This document shows positions 1 through 8,467 of a DNA stretch of 64,000 nt, piece by piece. Source of the DNA: Paenibacillus sp. R14(2021) (lineage in GTDB: Bacteria; Bacillota; Bacilli; Paenibacillales; Paenibacillaceae). Position numbers and translations under genes: made by a program. The notes beneath the pieces are model-generated. The model worked only from the letters and a program-made list of their open reading frames with translations. It did not search any database and had not been told where the DNA came from. The stretch covers positions 1,116,001-1,180,000 of the forward strand of contig NZ_CP080269.1 of the NCBI RefSeq assembly GCF_019431355.1, given 5' to 3'. Every line of letters begins with the position of its first letter. Position 1 is the stretch's first letter.

Positions 1-1847
1 TCCGACGCGTTCGGGGAGCCGACTTTGGCCTTTTCGGCGCCGGGATGTCCATGCACGTAGAAGGTTTCGTTCATGCCATTGCCCGATACGGTACAGACCA
101 CTTCGTTGGTCGGCATTTTGATTTTCAACCGCTTAACGTCACTGTATGTGATCGTATAGTAATTTTTCTCGACGAGCACGCCCAGCAGACGAACCCATTT
201 CGAGAAGTTGCCCGCCTTGGTGACGTTATTCATCATATTGGCCTGAATCGCCTGCTCGAGCGCGCTCGCGTCCAGCCCGTTCCCCCATGCCTGCTGCTCC
301 AGAAGCACCCTGGCCGCGTCCCATTCGGCCTTCTCGCACATAGCGAGCGCCGCGAGCAGATCCTTCGCAGTATTCGCTTTGGGCGACAGCGTGACCAGCA
401 GCTGCATTTTGTTGACATCCGAGGACTTGTACGGCGGCGCCGCGTCCAGCAGCTTCACGATCTCATTGACCGTGTAGGTCTGAACGAGCGTGATGAGATG
501 GCCGATGACCGCCTGATCCGTGCAGTAGGCGAAGAACTTGCCGACGCACTTGGACAAGTCCAGCAATACGGCTCCCGGCACCCCTCCGTTAAACAAGGCA
601 AGCAGGAAAGATATATAGATTTTGTTGTCCAAGTACGGCGCCAATCCGTCCGGCTTCAACTGCTGCAGCAGCTGCCCGATTTGGGGCGGAGCGAATAGCT
701 CGCACAGGTACAGCAGCTTGTCGATCGACAAGCTCGCGTTCAGTGCGAAGGCCTCGCCGTCTTTGCCAAGCATGACGACTTCCATGATTTGCAGCGCATC
801 GGCGAACAAATTGGACGTCATCCCGAGAACCTTGTCGGCCTGCGGATGATACTTCGCCGCCTTGTAATACGCCGCGTATTGTTCCTTTCGCTCCTCGGTG
901 ACCTTCTCGTAACCGGGTCCGTTGACTTCCGCCCGCTTATTCACGGCATCCAGCGCGATCTCTTCCTTCTTCGGTTTGGCAAGCCGCTCCTGCTCGGCCA
1001 GAAGCAGCTTGTTGCGTTTGAAATCGGATTTTTCCTTCTTCACCTTGCGCTCTTCGGAAGCCGGTTTGTATTGTTCGTCGAATGCCTGTTTTTTCCGATC
1101 CGACTCCTCTTTATCAATCGAGAATAGCTTGCTTTGCTTGTCGAAATCCGCATATTTCTCGACTTCGGCGTCGACGCGTTCCAAGAGCTTCTCGTTAAAG
1201 TTGAACTTCTTGACTTCATCGAGCTTCTTCCGGGCAAGCGCCAAATTCTCGGCCTTCAGTACGGAGGATACCACGTATTTCAAATGGCCTTTGTTATCGC
1301 CAATCTCTTCCGCGCACGAACGAATGACGGTCATGTGTTCTTCCGTGATGACCGCCGAGCCGGCAGCTTCCTGCGCTCGTAGATACAGCTTCAGCAATTG
1401 AAGATAACGCTCGTTGCCATCGCCCGCTTCGCGTCCGGCCCATACGGCCATCTCTGTGCTTGCGCCGGGCTGCTCGAGAAACTGCATCGTCATCTCCGCC
1501 CGTTCATCGCCGGTAAATGCGCCAGGTACATCTAAGACGGCGGCTCTCACCTTGTTTAAGCCGTAGCTCTCAATTAGCTTGCGCAGAATATCGGCTTTGG
1601 CGGGATCGCCTGAAGCGAGATCAAGGCTGATCGCCCCGATCGACATCAACCCGGACCCAACGCGCTGGATCGGTTCGCCTGCAGTTTTCTTCATCATTTG
1701 CACGACGGCTTGATTGCCAACCATCCGCTGAAGCGCAAGCAAGCGGTTTTGCGAGCCAAGCTCGGCGCCGGCCTTGTGCGGCTGCGAGACCGGATGCGAC
1801 GAAGCGCTATGGGTTTGACGGTTCATATGTCGTTCATTCGTGTACAT
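1..1847 (-). CDS. LQR/GN-motif protein, toxin or injection-system cargo-like (partial, 3' end outside window)
   Basis: An open frame of 615 codons runs from ATG at 1847 to the left edge without a stop, so the C terminus is missing. AGGA lies 6 nt before the start; a second in-frame ATG is at 1826. Near residues 34-50 it carries QNRLLALQRMVGNQAVVQMM, matching the LQR-x2-GN-x-AV leader common at the N termini of polymorphic toxins and DUF4157-type contractile-injection-system cargo. After it come a charged, Lys/Glu-rich, probably coiled-coil stretch (about residues 190-310) and a Leu-rich helical region. The last visible residues (FYVHGHPGAEKAKVGSPNAS) look like the start of a different C-terminal domain. 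No signal peptide is visible. The leader is seen in the sequence; its family link is established knowledge; an effector role is inference. It could instead be an uncharacterised structural protein. Confidence 0.7.
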   Translation of the reverse strand, partial: MYTNERHMNRQTHSASSHPVSQPHKAGAELGSQNRLLALQRMVGNQAVVQMMKKTAGEPIQRVGSGLMSIGAISLDLASGDPAKADILRKLIESYGLNKVRAAVLDVPGAFTGDERAEMTMQFLEQPGASTEMAVWAGREAGDGNERYLQLLKLYLRAQEAAGSAVITEEHMTVIRSCAEEIGDNKGHLKYVVSSVLKAENLALARKKLDEVKKFNFNEKLLERVDAEVEKYADFDKQSKLFSIDKEESDRKKQAFDEQYKPASEERKVKKEKSDFKRNKLLLAEQERLAKPKKEEIALDAVNKRAEVNGPGYEKVTEERKEQYAAYYKAAKYHPQADKVLGMTSNLFADALQIMEVVMLGKDGEAFALNASLSIDKLLYLCELFAPPQIGQLLQQLKPDGLAPYLDNKIYISFLLALFNGGVPGAVLLDLSKCVGKFFAYCTDQAVIGHLITLVQTYTVNEIVKLLDAAPPYKSSDVNKMQLLVTLSPKANTAKDLLAALAMCEKAEWDAARVLLEQQAWGNGLDASALEQAIQANMMNNVTKAGNFSKWVRLLGVLVEKNYYTITYSDVKRLKIKMPTNEVVCTVSGNGMNETFYVHGHPGAEKAKVGSPNAS

Positions 1848-1962
1848 CCGAAGTCCTGATCTCCCTTGTTTCCAGATCTTTCTATCATACGCGTTTCGTA
1901 ATTTGGCAGCAATCCATACGACGAAAAATAAGCCTTTCTGTGGAATGAACCCTATGTAATTT

Positions 1963-1991
1963 TTTACTTTACTGATCGTTCTCAATATGTT
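1963..1991 (+). promoter_or_regulatory. Candidate sigma-A promoter for the SDR gene at 2099
   Basis: TTTACT (1963-1968) and TATGTT (1986-1991) are separated by 17 nt, about 107 nt before the SDR start. The rest of the 1848-2098 gap shows nothing else that I recognise. The -35 is imperfect. Confidence 0.4.
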
Positions 1992-2098
1992 AGTATGGGT
2001 TCTGTCGAAGCAATGCAAAAGCAGCTGACAAATTTTTTTGAGCTAATTAGAATGAATGTTCCCAAAACCAAAACCCAAATAAAGAGGAGAAGGATACA

Positions 2099-2860
2099 AT
2101 GGTTAACCACGCAAATACGTTAGAAGACAAAGTTGCATTCATTACAGGCGGGAATCGGGGCATCGGCTTGGAGACAGCTCGCGAGCTGGGCAAGCTGGGT
2201 GCGACGGTCGTCATCACGTCACGCGACGCGGAGAATGGCGAGGCAGCGGCTGCTACGCTTCGTTCCGAAGGAATTAAAGCGGAAAGCTTCCAATTCGACG
2301 TCACGAATGCGAATGATCATCAAGCCGCATACGATTTCTTGACACAGCGTTACGGCAAGCTCGATATTCTGATCAATAATGCCGGCGTGCAGTTAGAAGT
2401 CGAGCATCTCTCGCCGATGAACAATACAAGCACCTTGTCGACGGAAGTGCTGCGCGAAACGTTCGATGCCAATTTCTTCAGTCTCGTTGCCTTAACACAG
2501 CAGCTGCTGCCGCTTATTCGCAAATCGACTGCGGGCAGAATCGTCAACCTGTCCAGCGTCCTTGGGTCGCTCACGCTGCATGCCAATCCGGAAGCTCGGA
2601 TCTACGGCCTCAAGCTGCTGGCGTACAATGCATCCAAAACGGCGGTGAATGCATTCACGATTCATCTCGCGCATGAGCTGCGGGACACTTCGATCAAAGT
2701 CAATTCGGCGCATCCAGGCTGGGTAAGAACCGAAATCGGCGGCAAACACGCAGATTTGGATACCAGCGAAGGCAGCAAAACAAGCGTAAAGCTTGCAACC
2801 CTATCCGCTGACGGTCCGTCCGGGAAGTTCTTCTTCGAGGATAACGAGCTTCCTTGGTAA
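2099..2860 (+). CDS. SDR family NAD(P)-dependent oxidoreductase
   Basis: 253 aa classical short-chain dehydrogenase/reductase. The cofactor glycine motif TGGNRGIG lies near residues 17-24, NNAG near 92, the catalytic Ser in VNLSS, and YNASK supplies Tyr/Lys. The ATG follows AAAGAGGAGAAGGATACA. Length and motif order resemble carbonyl-reductase-like SDRs with a long stretch between strand 5 and the active site; the substrate cannot be read. It is monocistronic, preceded by a candidate promoter and followed by an inverted repeat shared with the convergent acyl-CoA operon. A cytoplasmic carbonyl or alcohol oxidoreductase is the safe call. Confidence 0.9.
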   Translation: MVNHANTLEDKVAFITGGNRGIGLETARELGKLGATVVITSRDAENGEAAAATLRSEGIKAESFQFDVTNANDHQAAYDFLTQRYGKLDILINNAGVQLEVEHLSPMNNTSTLSTEVLRETFDANFFSLVALTQQLLPLIRKSTAGRIVNLSSVLGSLTLHANPEARIYGLKLLAYNASKTAVNAFTIHLAHELRDTSIKVNSAHPGWVRTEIGGKHADLDTSEGSKTSVKLATLSADGPSGKFFFEDNELPW

Positions 2861-2885
2861 TCGCATTATGAAATAACGGCAAAAC

Positions 2886-2921
2886 GGCCGCCTGCAAGTC
2901 ATCCAATGACTGCAGGCGGCC
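2886..2921. terminator. Hairpin between convergent genes
   Basis: GGCCGCCTGCA (2886-2896) pairs perfectly with TGCAGGCGGCC (2911-2921). Only a short T run (from AAAA at 2881-2884) follows on the minus strand, so it suits termination of the acyl-CoA operon (minus) better than of the SDR gene. Confidence 0.65.
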
Positions 2922-2981
2922 TATTCTCGCTAATCGGACATAGTTGGTAAGCATCCATCACGGAGTCAATCTCTTCATCCC

Positions 2982-3770
2982 CTACTCCCCGCTGAAGCGC
3001 GGCGGCCGCTTCTCGTGGAAGGCCTCCAGCGCCTCCGCTCTGTCCTTCGTCGGCAGGAGCGCTTCGTATTCTTCGGTTTCGATGGCGAGCGCCGTACGCA
3101 GATCCGTGCCTGCTCCCCGGTTAATCGCCGCTTTGGCCTGATAGACAGCCAGCGGTGCATTCGCAAGTGTCTCGTTCGCGAGCTGCAAACACATCGCATG
3201 CAGCTGCTCCCGGTCGTCTGCCAAGCCGCTCACAATTCCCCAATCATAGGCCTGTTCCGCTGTAATACGCCGGCCGGTCAGGATGAGCTCCTTCGCCCGG
3301 GCAGCGCCGATTAAACGAGGCAGCCGCTGCGTGCCGCCCGCTCCGGGGATGATGCCAAGGCTTACCTCCGTCAGTCCAAGCATCGCACCGCGAACGGCAT
3401 ACCGAAAGTCGCAGGACAGCGCCAGTTCAAGGCCCCCGCCGAGCGCGAGTCCGTTCATGGCGGCAATCGTCGGCTGGGGCAGCCGTGCCAGCGCGTCGAA
3501 TACCGCTTTGATTTGCGCGACGCCAGCGCGGATTTGCTCCGAATTGTGCAGCGCCCGGCGTTCCTTCAAGTCGGCCCCGGCGCAGAAAGCCCTGCCTTCG
3601 CCTTCAATCACGACGGCGCGGACGCCTCGCGTGTCGCGTGAGACGGCTTCGACGATGCGATTTAGCTCCTCCAGCATCGCTACATCCAGCGCATTCAATT
3701 TGTCCGGCCGGCTCAGCTGGATTCGTCCGATGCGGCCCTGCTGTTCCCATTGCACCGTTTTCGCTGCCAT
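2982..3770 (-). CDS. Enoyl-CoA hydratase/isomerase family protein
   Basis: 262 aa crotonase-fold protein, last gene of the five-gene operon that starts at 8200. GRAFCAGADLKE (about residues 60-71) contains the first oxyanion-hole segment and GLALGGGLELALSCDFRYA (about 104-122) the second. The downstream TEVSLGIIPGAGG contains the Glu position used by hydratases. AAGGAG lies 8 nt before ATG 3770, and the gap from the upstream gene is 16 nt. In the context of a carboxylase, it probably hydrates a glutaconyl-CoA-type product (3-methylglutaconyl-CoA or an isohexenyl analogue, as LiuC/AtuE do). The substrate is inference; the fold and hydratase class are well supported. Confidence 0.9.
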   Translation of the reverse strand: MAAKTVQWEQQGRIGRIQLSRPDKLNALDVAMLEELNRIVEAVSRDTRGVRAVVIEGEGRAFCAGADLKERRALHNSEQIRAGVAQIKAVFDALARLPQPTIAAMNGLALGGGLELALSCDFRYAVRGAMLGLTEVSLGIIPGAGGTQRLPRLIGAARAKELILTGRRITAEQAYDWGIVSGLADDREQLHAMCLQLANETLANAPLAVYQAKAAINRGAGTDLRTALAIETEEYEALLPTKDRAEALEAFHEKRPPRFSGE

Positions 3771-3786
3771 CCGCCCCGCTCCTTCC

Positions 3787-5331
3787 TCATACCGGATACA
3801 CGGGATGCTTTCGCTCCGTGAAGACGAATCGCTTCGACGAATAAGCTTCGAAGCGCTTGATTAATTCCTTGCGCAAGCCGTAGGCCGGGACGATCCCATC
3901 GATGACCATATCCGAAGCGAGCTGATACAAATCGATCGCTTGGCGGTATTCCTCCCGCTTGCCGGCCACGAATGCGGCCCGTTCTGCTTCCGGCAGCTCG
4001 GCGATTTTATTCGCGTATACCGCGTTGACCGCAGCTTCCGGCCCCATTACGGCGATTTGCGCGGATGGCAGCGCAAGGCAGCAGTCCGGCTCGAACGCGG
4101 GGCCGGCCATCGCATAGAGTCCGGCACCGTAAGCTTTGCGGACGATGACGGAAATCTTGGGCACCGTCGCTTCGGCTGCGGCCGCGATCATCTTGGCGCC
4201 GTGCCGTATGATGCCCGCCTGCTCGACCGCCGTGCCGACCATGAAGCCCGGAACGTCTGTGAGGAAGAGCAGCGGAATATGAAAAGCGTCGCAAAGGCTG
4301 ATAAATTTAGCTGCTTTATCGGCGGAATCGTGGAATAGAATGCCGCCCTTGGTCCGCGGCTGGTTGGCGATGATGCCCACAGGGTTGCCCGCGAGCCGCG
4401 CCAACCCCGTGATAAGCTCCCGGGCAAACAGGTGCTTGATTTCGAAGAAGGACCCTTCGTCAATGAGTCCCTCAATGAAGGCGTACATATCGAACGGCGT
4501 ATATTGGTCATCCGGAATAATCTCGCTTAGCGGACGCTCGGCATCCGCTGGAGACCGCGGCTCACGGTTTGGCGGATTCTCCTCGAAGCTGGGCGGGAAG
4601 TAGGACAAATACGTCCGCGACAGCGCAATCGCTTCCTCCTCGCTCTTCGCCAGCACGTCTCCGCAGCCGGATACGGCGCAGTGCATCCTGGCGCCGCCCA
4701 GCGCTTCCAGCGTCGCCTTCTCGCCCGTCACGATCTCAACGATGCGCGGAGAGCCGAGGTACATCGATGCATTTCCCTCCACCATGATGACGATATCGCA
4801 GAAGGCCGGAATATAAGCGCCTCCTGCCGCCGACGGCCCGAACAGGATACAGATTTGAGGTACCTTGCCCGACAGCTTCACCTCATTGTAGAAAATCCGC
4901 CCCGCACCGCGCCGTCCGGGATACATGAGCGCCTGGTCGGTAATCCGCGCCCCTGCCGAATCGACGAGATAGAGCAAGGGCACCCGCAGCTTGTCGGCGG
5001 TTTCCTGCATGCGGATGATTTTCTCGACGGTTCGCGCTCCCCAGGAGCCGGCCTTGACAGTGGAATCGTTGGCAACGACGCAGACCGTCCGTCCGTGAAT
5101 CCGCCCGATTGCCGTTACGACGCCGTCCGCGGGCAGACCGTCTTCCATGCAATTGGCAAACAAGGCGTCCTCGATCTCGAAGTCCGGATCGAACAGCAGC
5201 TTAAGCCGGTCGCGGACGAAGAGCTTTCCCTGCTCGGCGTTCTTCGCATGGTATTTGGCGGCGCCACCCGCTTTGATTTCCTTGATTACCTCTTTCAGCC
5301 GGTCATTCCCAGATTGATGTTCATTCTCCAT
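3787..5331 (-). CDS. Acyl-CoA carboxylase carboxyltransferase (beta) subunit
   Basis: 514 aa carboxyltransferase of the MccB/AtuC/PccB class. It transfers CO2 from carboxybiotin to an acyl-CoA. The two-halved crotonase-like fold is evident: GRRGAGRIFYNEVKLSGKVP and the FGPSAAGGAYIPAF oxyanion segment in the N half, GFMVGTAVEQAGIIRHGAKM and KAYGAGLYAMAGPAF in the C half. These loops resemble 3-methylcrotonyl-CoA and geranyl-CoA carboxylases more than propionyl-CoA carboxylase. The start at 5331 (MENEHQ) is chosen because AAGAGGAG lies 9 nt upstream; a longer reading from 5358 would overlap the dehydrogenase stop with a poor ribosome site. No biotin carboxylase or biotin carrier gene accompanies it in this operon, so the alpha subunit must come from elsewhere. 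Confidence 0.9.
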   Translation of the reverse strand: MENEHQSGNDRLKEVIKEIKAGGAAKYHAKNAEQGKLFVRDRLKLLFDPDFEIEDALFANCMEDGLPADGVVTAIGRIHGRTVCVVANDSTVKAGSWGARTVEKIIRMQETADKLRVPLLYLVDSAGARITDQALMYPGRRGAGRIFYNEVKLSGKVPQICILFGPSAAGGAYIPAFCDIVIMVEGNASMYLGSPRIVEIVTGEKATLEALGGARMHCAVSGCGDVLAKSEEEAIALSRTYLSYFPPSFEENPPNREPRSPADAERPLSEIIPDDQYTPFDMYAFIEGLIDEGSFFEIKHLFARELITGLARLAGNPVGIIANQPRTKGGILFHDSADKAAKFISLCDAFHIPLLFLTDVPGFMVGTAVEQAGIIRHGAKMIAAAAEATVPKISVIVRKAYGAGLYAMAGPAFEPDCCLALPSAQIAVMGPEAAVNAVYANKIAELPEAERAAFVAGKREEYRQAIDLYQLASDMVIDGIVPAYGLRKELIKRFEAYSSKRFVFTERKHPVYPV

Positions 5332-5350
5332 CGGACAGAACTCCTCTTTG

Positions 5351-6496
5351 TCAGGCATGACAGCCGATCTGAGCCGCGATGACCATCCGCTGGATTTCCG
5401 AGGTGCCTTCCCCGATTTCGAGCAGCTTCGCATCGCGCATGAACCGCTCAACCTCGTACTCCTTCATGTAGCCGTAACCGCCGTGAATTTGCACCGACTG
5501 GTCGCAGACCTTCATGCACATCTCAGTGGCGAACAGCTTGGCAATCGCGGCTTCCTTCTTGAACGGTTTGCCCTGATCCTTCAGCCACGCGGCCTTATAC
5601 ACCATGTTGCGGGCCACTTCGATGTTCATCGCCATATCCGCGAGCTTGAATTGAATGGCTTGGAACGATGCCAGCGCACGTCCGAATTGCTTGCGCTGCT
5701 TGGCGTAACGAAGCGCCTTGTCGCTTGCGCCCTGGGCAATGCCGACAGCCATCGCAGCAATTCCGATTCGGCCGCCGTCAAGAACGGCCAAAAACTGCTT
5801 GTAACCGTTTCCTTCCACGCCAAGCAGATTCTCCTTCGGCACGCTCACTTGCTCCAGAATCAACTCTGTCGTATCGGAAGCATGCAGTCCCATCTTCTCG
5901 TAAGGACGCCGCACCGTGAAGCCGGGCGCATCTGTCGGCACGATAAAGGCGCTGATGCCCTTCGTGCCCTTCGATCGGTCTGTGATGGCCGTCAGCGTGA
6001 GTCTCCTGGCGTAGCTTGCATTCGTAATGAAGCATTTGGAACCGTTTATAATCCAATGATCGCCGTCCAGCACCGCCGCCGTCCGGGTTCCTCCCGCATC
6101 CGAGCCGGCATCCGGTTCGGTGAGCCCGAAGGCGCCCAAGTAATCGCCTCTGCAGAGCGGAGCCAGATAGTGCTTCTTCTGCTCCTCCGTTCCGAAGAGC
6201 GCGAGCGGCGCCCCTCCCAGCGAGACATGCGCGGAATACGTAATGCCAGTCGAGGCGCATACCCTGCTAAGCTCTTCCACCGCGATGGCGAAGCTAATCG
6301 TATCCGCGCCTCCTCCCCCGTACGCTTCCGGGAAAGGCAGACCCATGAGTCCGAGCTTAGCGAGTTTCTCGAACACGTCGTTCGGGAATTGGCCAGTGCG
6401 GTCCCGATCGACCGCCCCCGGTGCAACCTCGCTGTCTGCAAACTCATGAATCAGTGCTTTAATCATCGCCTGCTCTGCCGTTAATTCGAAATTCAC
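5351..6496 (-). CDS. Acyl-CoA dehydrogenase
   Basis: 381 aa FAD-dependent acyl-CoA dehydrogenase, third gene of the operon. It starts with GTG at 6496, 6 nt after the previous stop, with AGAGGGTGA as ribosome site. Family signatures are clear: GAFGLTEPDAGSDAGGTRT (FAD and substrate loop, about residues 120-138), KQRKQFGRALASFQAIQFKL and the C-terminal QIHGGYGYMKEYEVERFMRD with the FAD-binding glycines. A catalytic base near EGTSEIQRMVIA (Glu) fits short- or branched-chain enzymes. By context it supplies the alpha,beta-unsaturated acyl-CoA for the downstream carboxylase, like isovaleryl-CoA (LiuA) or citronellyl-CoA (AtuD) dehydrogenases. Substrate not decided by sequence alone. Confidence 0.92.
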   Translation of the reverse strand: MNFELTAEQAMIKALIHEFADSEVAPGAVDRDRTGQFPNDVFEKLAKLGLMGLPFPEAYGGGGADTISFAIAVEELSRVCASTGITYSAHVSLGGAPLALFGTEEQKKHYLAPLCRGDYLGAFGLTEPDAGSDAGGTRTAAVLDGDHWIINGSKCFITNASYARRLTLTAITDRSKGTKGISAFIVPTDAPGFTVRRPYEKMGLHASDTTELILEQVSVPKENLLGVEGNGYKQFLAVLDGGRIGIAAMAVGIAQGASDKALRYAKQRKQFGRALASFQAIQFKLADMAMNIEVARNMVYKAAWLKDQGKPFKKEAAIAKLFATEMCMKVCDQSVQIHGGYGYMKEYEVERFMRDAKLLEIGEGTSEIQRMVIAAQIGCHA

Positions 6497-6502
6497 CCGC
6501 GA

Positions 6503-6832
6503 TCACCCTCTGTCGTCGCCGATTTCGATTTCGAGCCGCATCAGATTCGATGCGTAGCATTTACCCAAGTTATCCATTCGCAGCGTTGCGGATCCGCCCC
6601 CGCTCAATGCTTCTTTGCAGACGAAGTTCATCGCCCTAAGATGGGGGATCAAATAGCGCACCACTTCACCGTAAATAAGTCCAGTAAAATGCGCCTTCAC
6701 ACGTTCGACGGTCACTTCTCTGACCAGCACCTCGAACAGGTGATCGCTAGGCGCAAACAGCGAGATATTGATGGTGTTACCTTTATCGCCGGAACGGGCT
6801 TGCACGATATGCCGAAGCTGCATAAGAGCCAC
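6503..6832 (-). CDS. AtuA-like small domain protein (AtuA ferredoxin-fold)
   Basis: 109 aa protein resembling the C-terminal domain fused to AtuA in some proteobacteria. The conserved start RHIVQARSGDKGNTINISLF and the end CYASNLMRLEIEI are visible. It begins with GTG 3 nt after the AtuA stop, using GGAGGTG inside the AtuA end as ribosome site, so the two are translationally linked. This suggests the pair forms one functional unit from split genes. The biochemical role of AtuA is not settled in the literature I know; it is required for acyclic terpene use in Pseudomonas. Confidence 0.8.
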   Translation of the reverse strand: MALMQLRHIVQARSGDKGNTINISLFAPSDHLFEVLVREVTVERVKAHFTGLIYGEVVRYLIPHLRAMNFVCKEALSGGGSATLRMDNLGKCYASNLMRLEIEIGDDRG

Positions 6833-6835
6833 CGC

Positions 6836-8200
6836 TTACACCTCCACCACTGTTACTTGCACCTTAACCTCGATTAGACCGCGGGGAACGAGGCAGGACC
6901 ACATGCCAAGCAGCTCGCGGGGCTTCATCATGCCGAGAAAGGCGCCCATCGCAGGAGGGCCGCTCAGCATCAGCGGCGGAACGAGCCTGCCGAGCTTGGC
7001 GGCCTCTGCACTGCTCTTCGTGCGCACAGCGATTCGCACGTAAACCTCATTCAGCTCCTCCGCGGGAGGCGCGGCAAGCGGTCCATGCAGGGAGTTATAA
7101 CCGATATAGTCGGTGCGGATTTCATCGGCCATCAGGCCGGTCCGCTCGATTTGTTTGCGAATGATTCGGCCTGCTGCCTGCGCTTTCGCGAGCGCATCCG
7201 GCCACGAATAGCCCCAGATGGCCTGACCGAGCCAACCGTCTGTGTAACCCATGACGATTTTGAGCGTATCGGGACGTTTCTTCCCGCGCGCGCCGGTCAC
7301 CCTTACTCGGTTGCCGCCGACCGCCTCTAACTGGACCTCGGTCACGTTCAGCACGACGTCCGGCGTGACATAAGCAAATGGATCATGGATTTCGTAGAGC
7401 AGCTGCTCCTTCACGGTATCGACGGATACGAGCCCGCCGGTGCCTTCCGTCTTCGTCAATATGAACGCCCCGTCTTCGCTGACCTCGGCGATCGGAAAGC
7501 CGATGCGCTCCAGCTCTTCGACGGCCTGCCAGCTGCCGCTGAAATTGCCGCCCGCCGCCTGCCCGGAGCATTCCAGCAGATGCCCCATCAGCACCCCTTG
7601 GGCAAGTCGATGCCAATCTTTCGGCCTGATACTGAATTCGTAGATATAGGGCGCCAGAAACAGCGCCGAGTCGGTCGTCCGGCCCGTAATGACGACGTCG
7701 GCTCCCGCACGAAGCGCTTCCACGATCGGCTTCGCGCCCAGGTATGCATTAGCAAACACGATGCGGTCCCTGATGTCCGCAATCTCGCGGCCATCCTCCA
7801 GATGAGCGAGCGAGGCACCTTGCTCCCGTAGCGCGTCGATATCCGCGTACACGTCGTCGCCGGCAACGACGGCCAGCTTCAATCCGCCGAGCCCAAGCTC
7901 TTTCGCGATTCGCGCAACCTCTCGCGCAGCGCCTGCCGGATTCATGCCGCCGGCATTCGTAATGACGCGAATGCCGTTTGCTTTCGCGATCGGCAGCAGC
8001 TCCTTCATCTGCCTGCCGATATCGGCTGCATAGCCGAGTGACGGGTCGCGCTGCCTGTCTTTTTGCAGAATCGCAAGCGTGAGCTCGGCGAGGCTGTCGA
8101 AGCATAGGTACTGTACATTTCCCCTCGCTGCCGTTTCAAGGGCAGGCAGGATCGAGTCGCCGTAGAAGCCCTGACCCGCGCCGATACGAATCGTTCTCAT
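6836..8200 (-). CDS. AtuA family protein (DUF1446)
   Basis: 454 aa acyclic-terpene-utilisation AtuA family protein, first gene of the operon. Start 8200 is chosen because GGAAGGAGG lies just upstream; a reading from 8224 would begin upstream of, and read through, that ribosome site. Conserved features are IRIGAGQGFYGDSILPAL at the N terminus, ITNAGGMNPAG near 90, and VVITGRTTDSALFLAPYIYEF near 180. It is followed by its separately encoded small domain, then dehydrogenase, carboxyltransferase and hydratase. This is the gene logic of atuACDE, with a split atuA and no atuF. The same group also occurs in Gram-positive genomes with unknown substrate, so terpene breakdown is only one possibility; leucine/isovalerate is another. 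Confidence 0.85.
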   Translation of the reverse strand: MRTIRIGAGQGFYGDSILPALETAARGNVQYLCFDSLAELTLAILQKDRQRDPSLGYAADIGRQMKELLPIAKANGIRVITNAGGMNPAGAAREVARIAKELGLGGLKLAVVAGDDVYADIDALREQGASLAHLEDGREIADIRDRIVFANAYLGAKPIVEALRAGADVVITGRTTDSALFLAPYIYEFSIRPKDWHRLAQGVLMGHLLECSGQAAGGNFSGSWQAVEELERIGFPIAEVSEDGAFILTKTEGTGGLVSVDTVKEQLLYEIHDPFAYVTPDVVLNVTEVQLEAVGGNRVRVTGARGKKRPDTLKIVMGYTDGWLGQAIWGYSWPDALAKAQAAGRIIRKQIERTGLMADEIRTDYIGYNSLHGPLAAPPAEELNEVYVRIAVRTKSSAEAAKLGRLVPPLMLSGPPAMGAFLGMMKPRELLGMWSCLVPRGLIEVKVQVTVVEV

Positions 8201-8364
8201 GCGAACCTCCTTCCGATCCCACAAGTATCGTGAGGTGCCCGCAACTGTCAGAGTCGCAGCCGCGTCTTATTACCATTGTATGGCGCTTCGAAAGACGCTA
8301 TTCGATGCTCCAAGCAAAACAGACTATGGCTCGGTTACTTGTGGTCAACCAGGATGTGAACCAT

Positions 8365-8392
8365 AAAAAAGGAACCCTCGAACTGAGGGTCC
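8365..8392 (-). terminator. Rho-independent terminator of the GT2 gene
   Basis: On the minus strand GGACCCTC and GAGGGTTCC form a stem (with one bulge) followed by TTTTTT (8365-8370). It lies about 75 nt past the stop of the glycosyltransferase gene. The remaining gap up to 8225 should hold the promoter of the AtuA operon, but I could not fix its hexamers. Confidence 0.8.
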
Positions 8393-8467
8393 TGGAAATG
8401 AATCTTTGTAATGTCCATTACCAATAGACGATTGAACCGCTGACCCGAATCGGTAGCGAAAAACTTT

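Noticed and set aside
45-1401. Several plus-strand open frames over the left-edge gene
   Set aside because: They are antisense to the continuous 615-codon minus-strand frame that carries the recognisable leader and has a ribosome site.
5332-5451. Upstream extension of the carboxyltransferase
   Set aside because: It overlaps the dehydrogenase coding sequence; AAGAGGAG points to the start at 5331.
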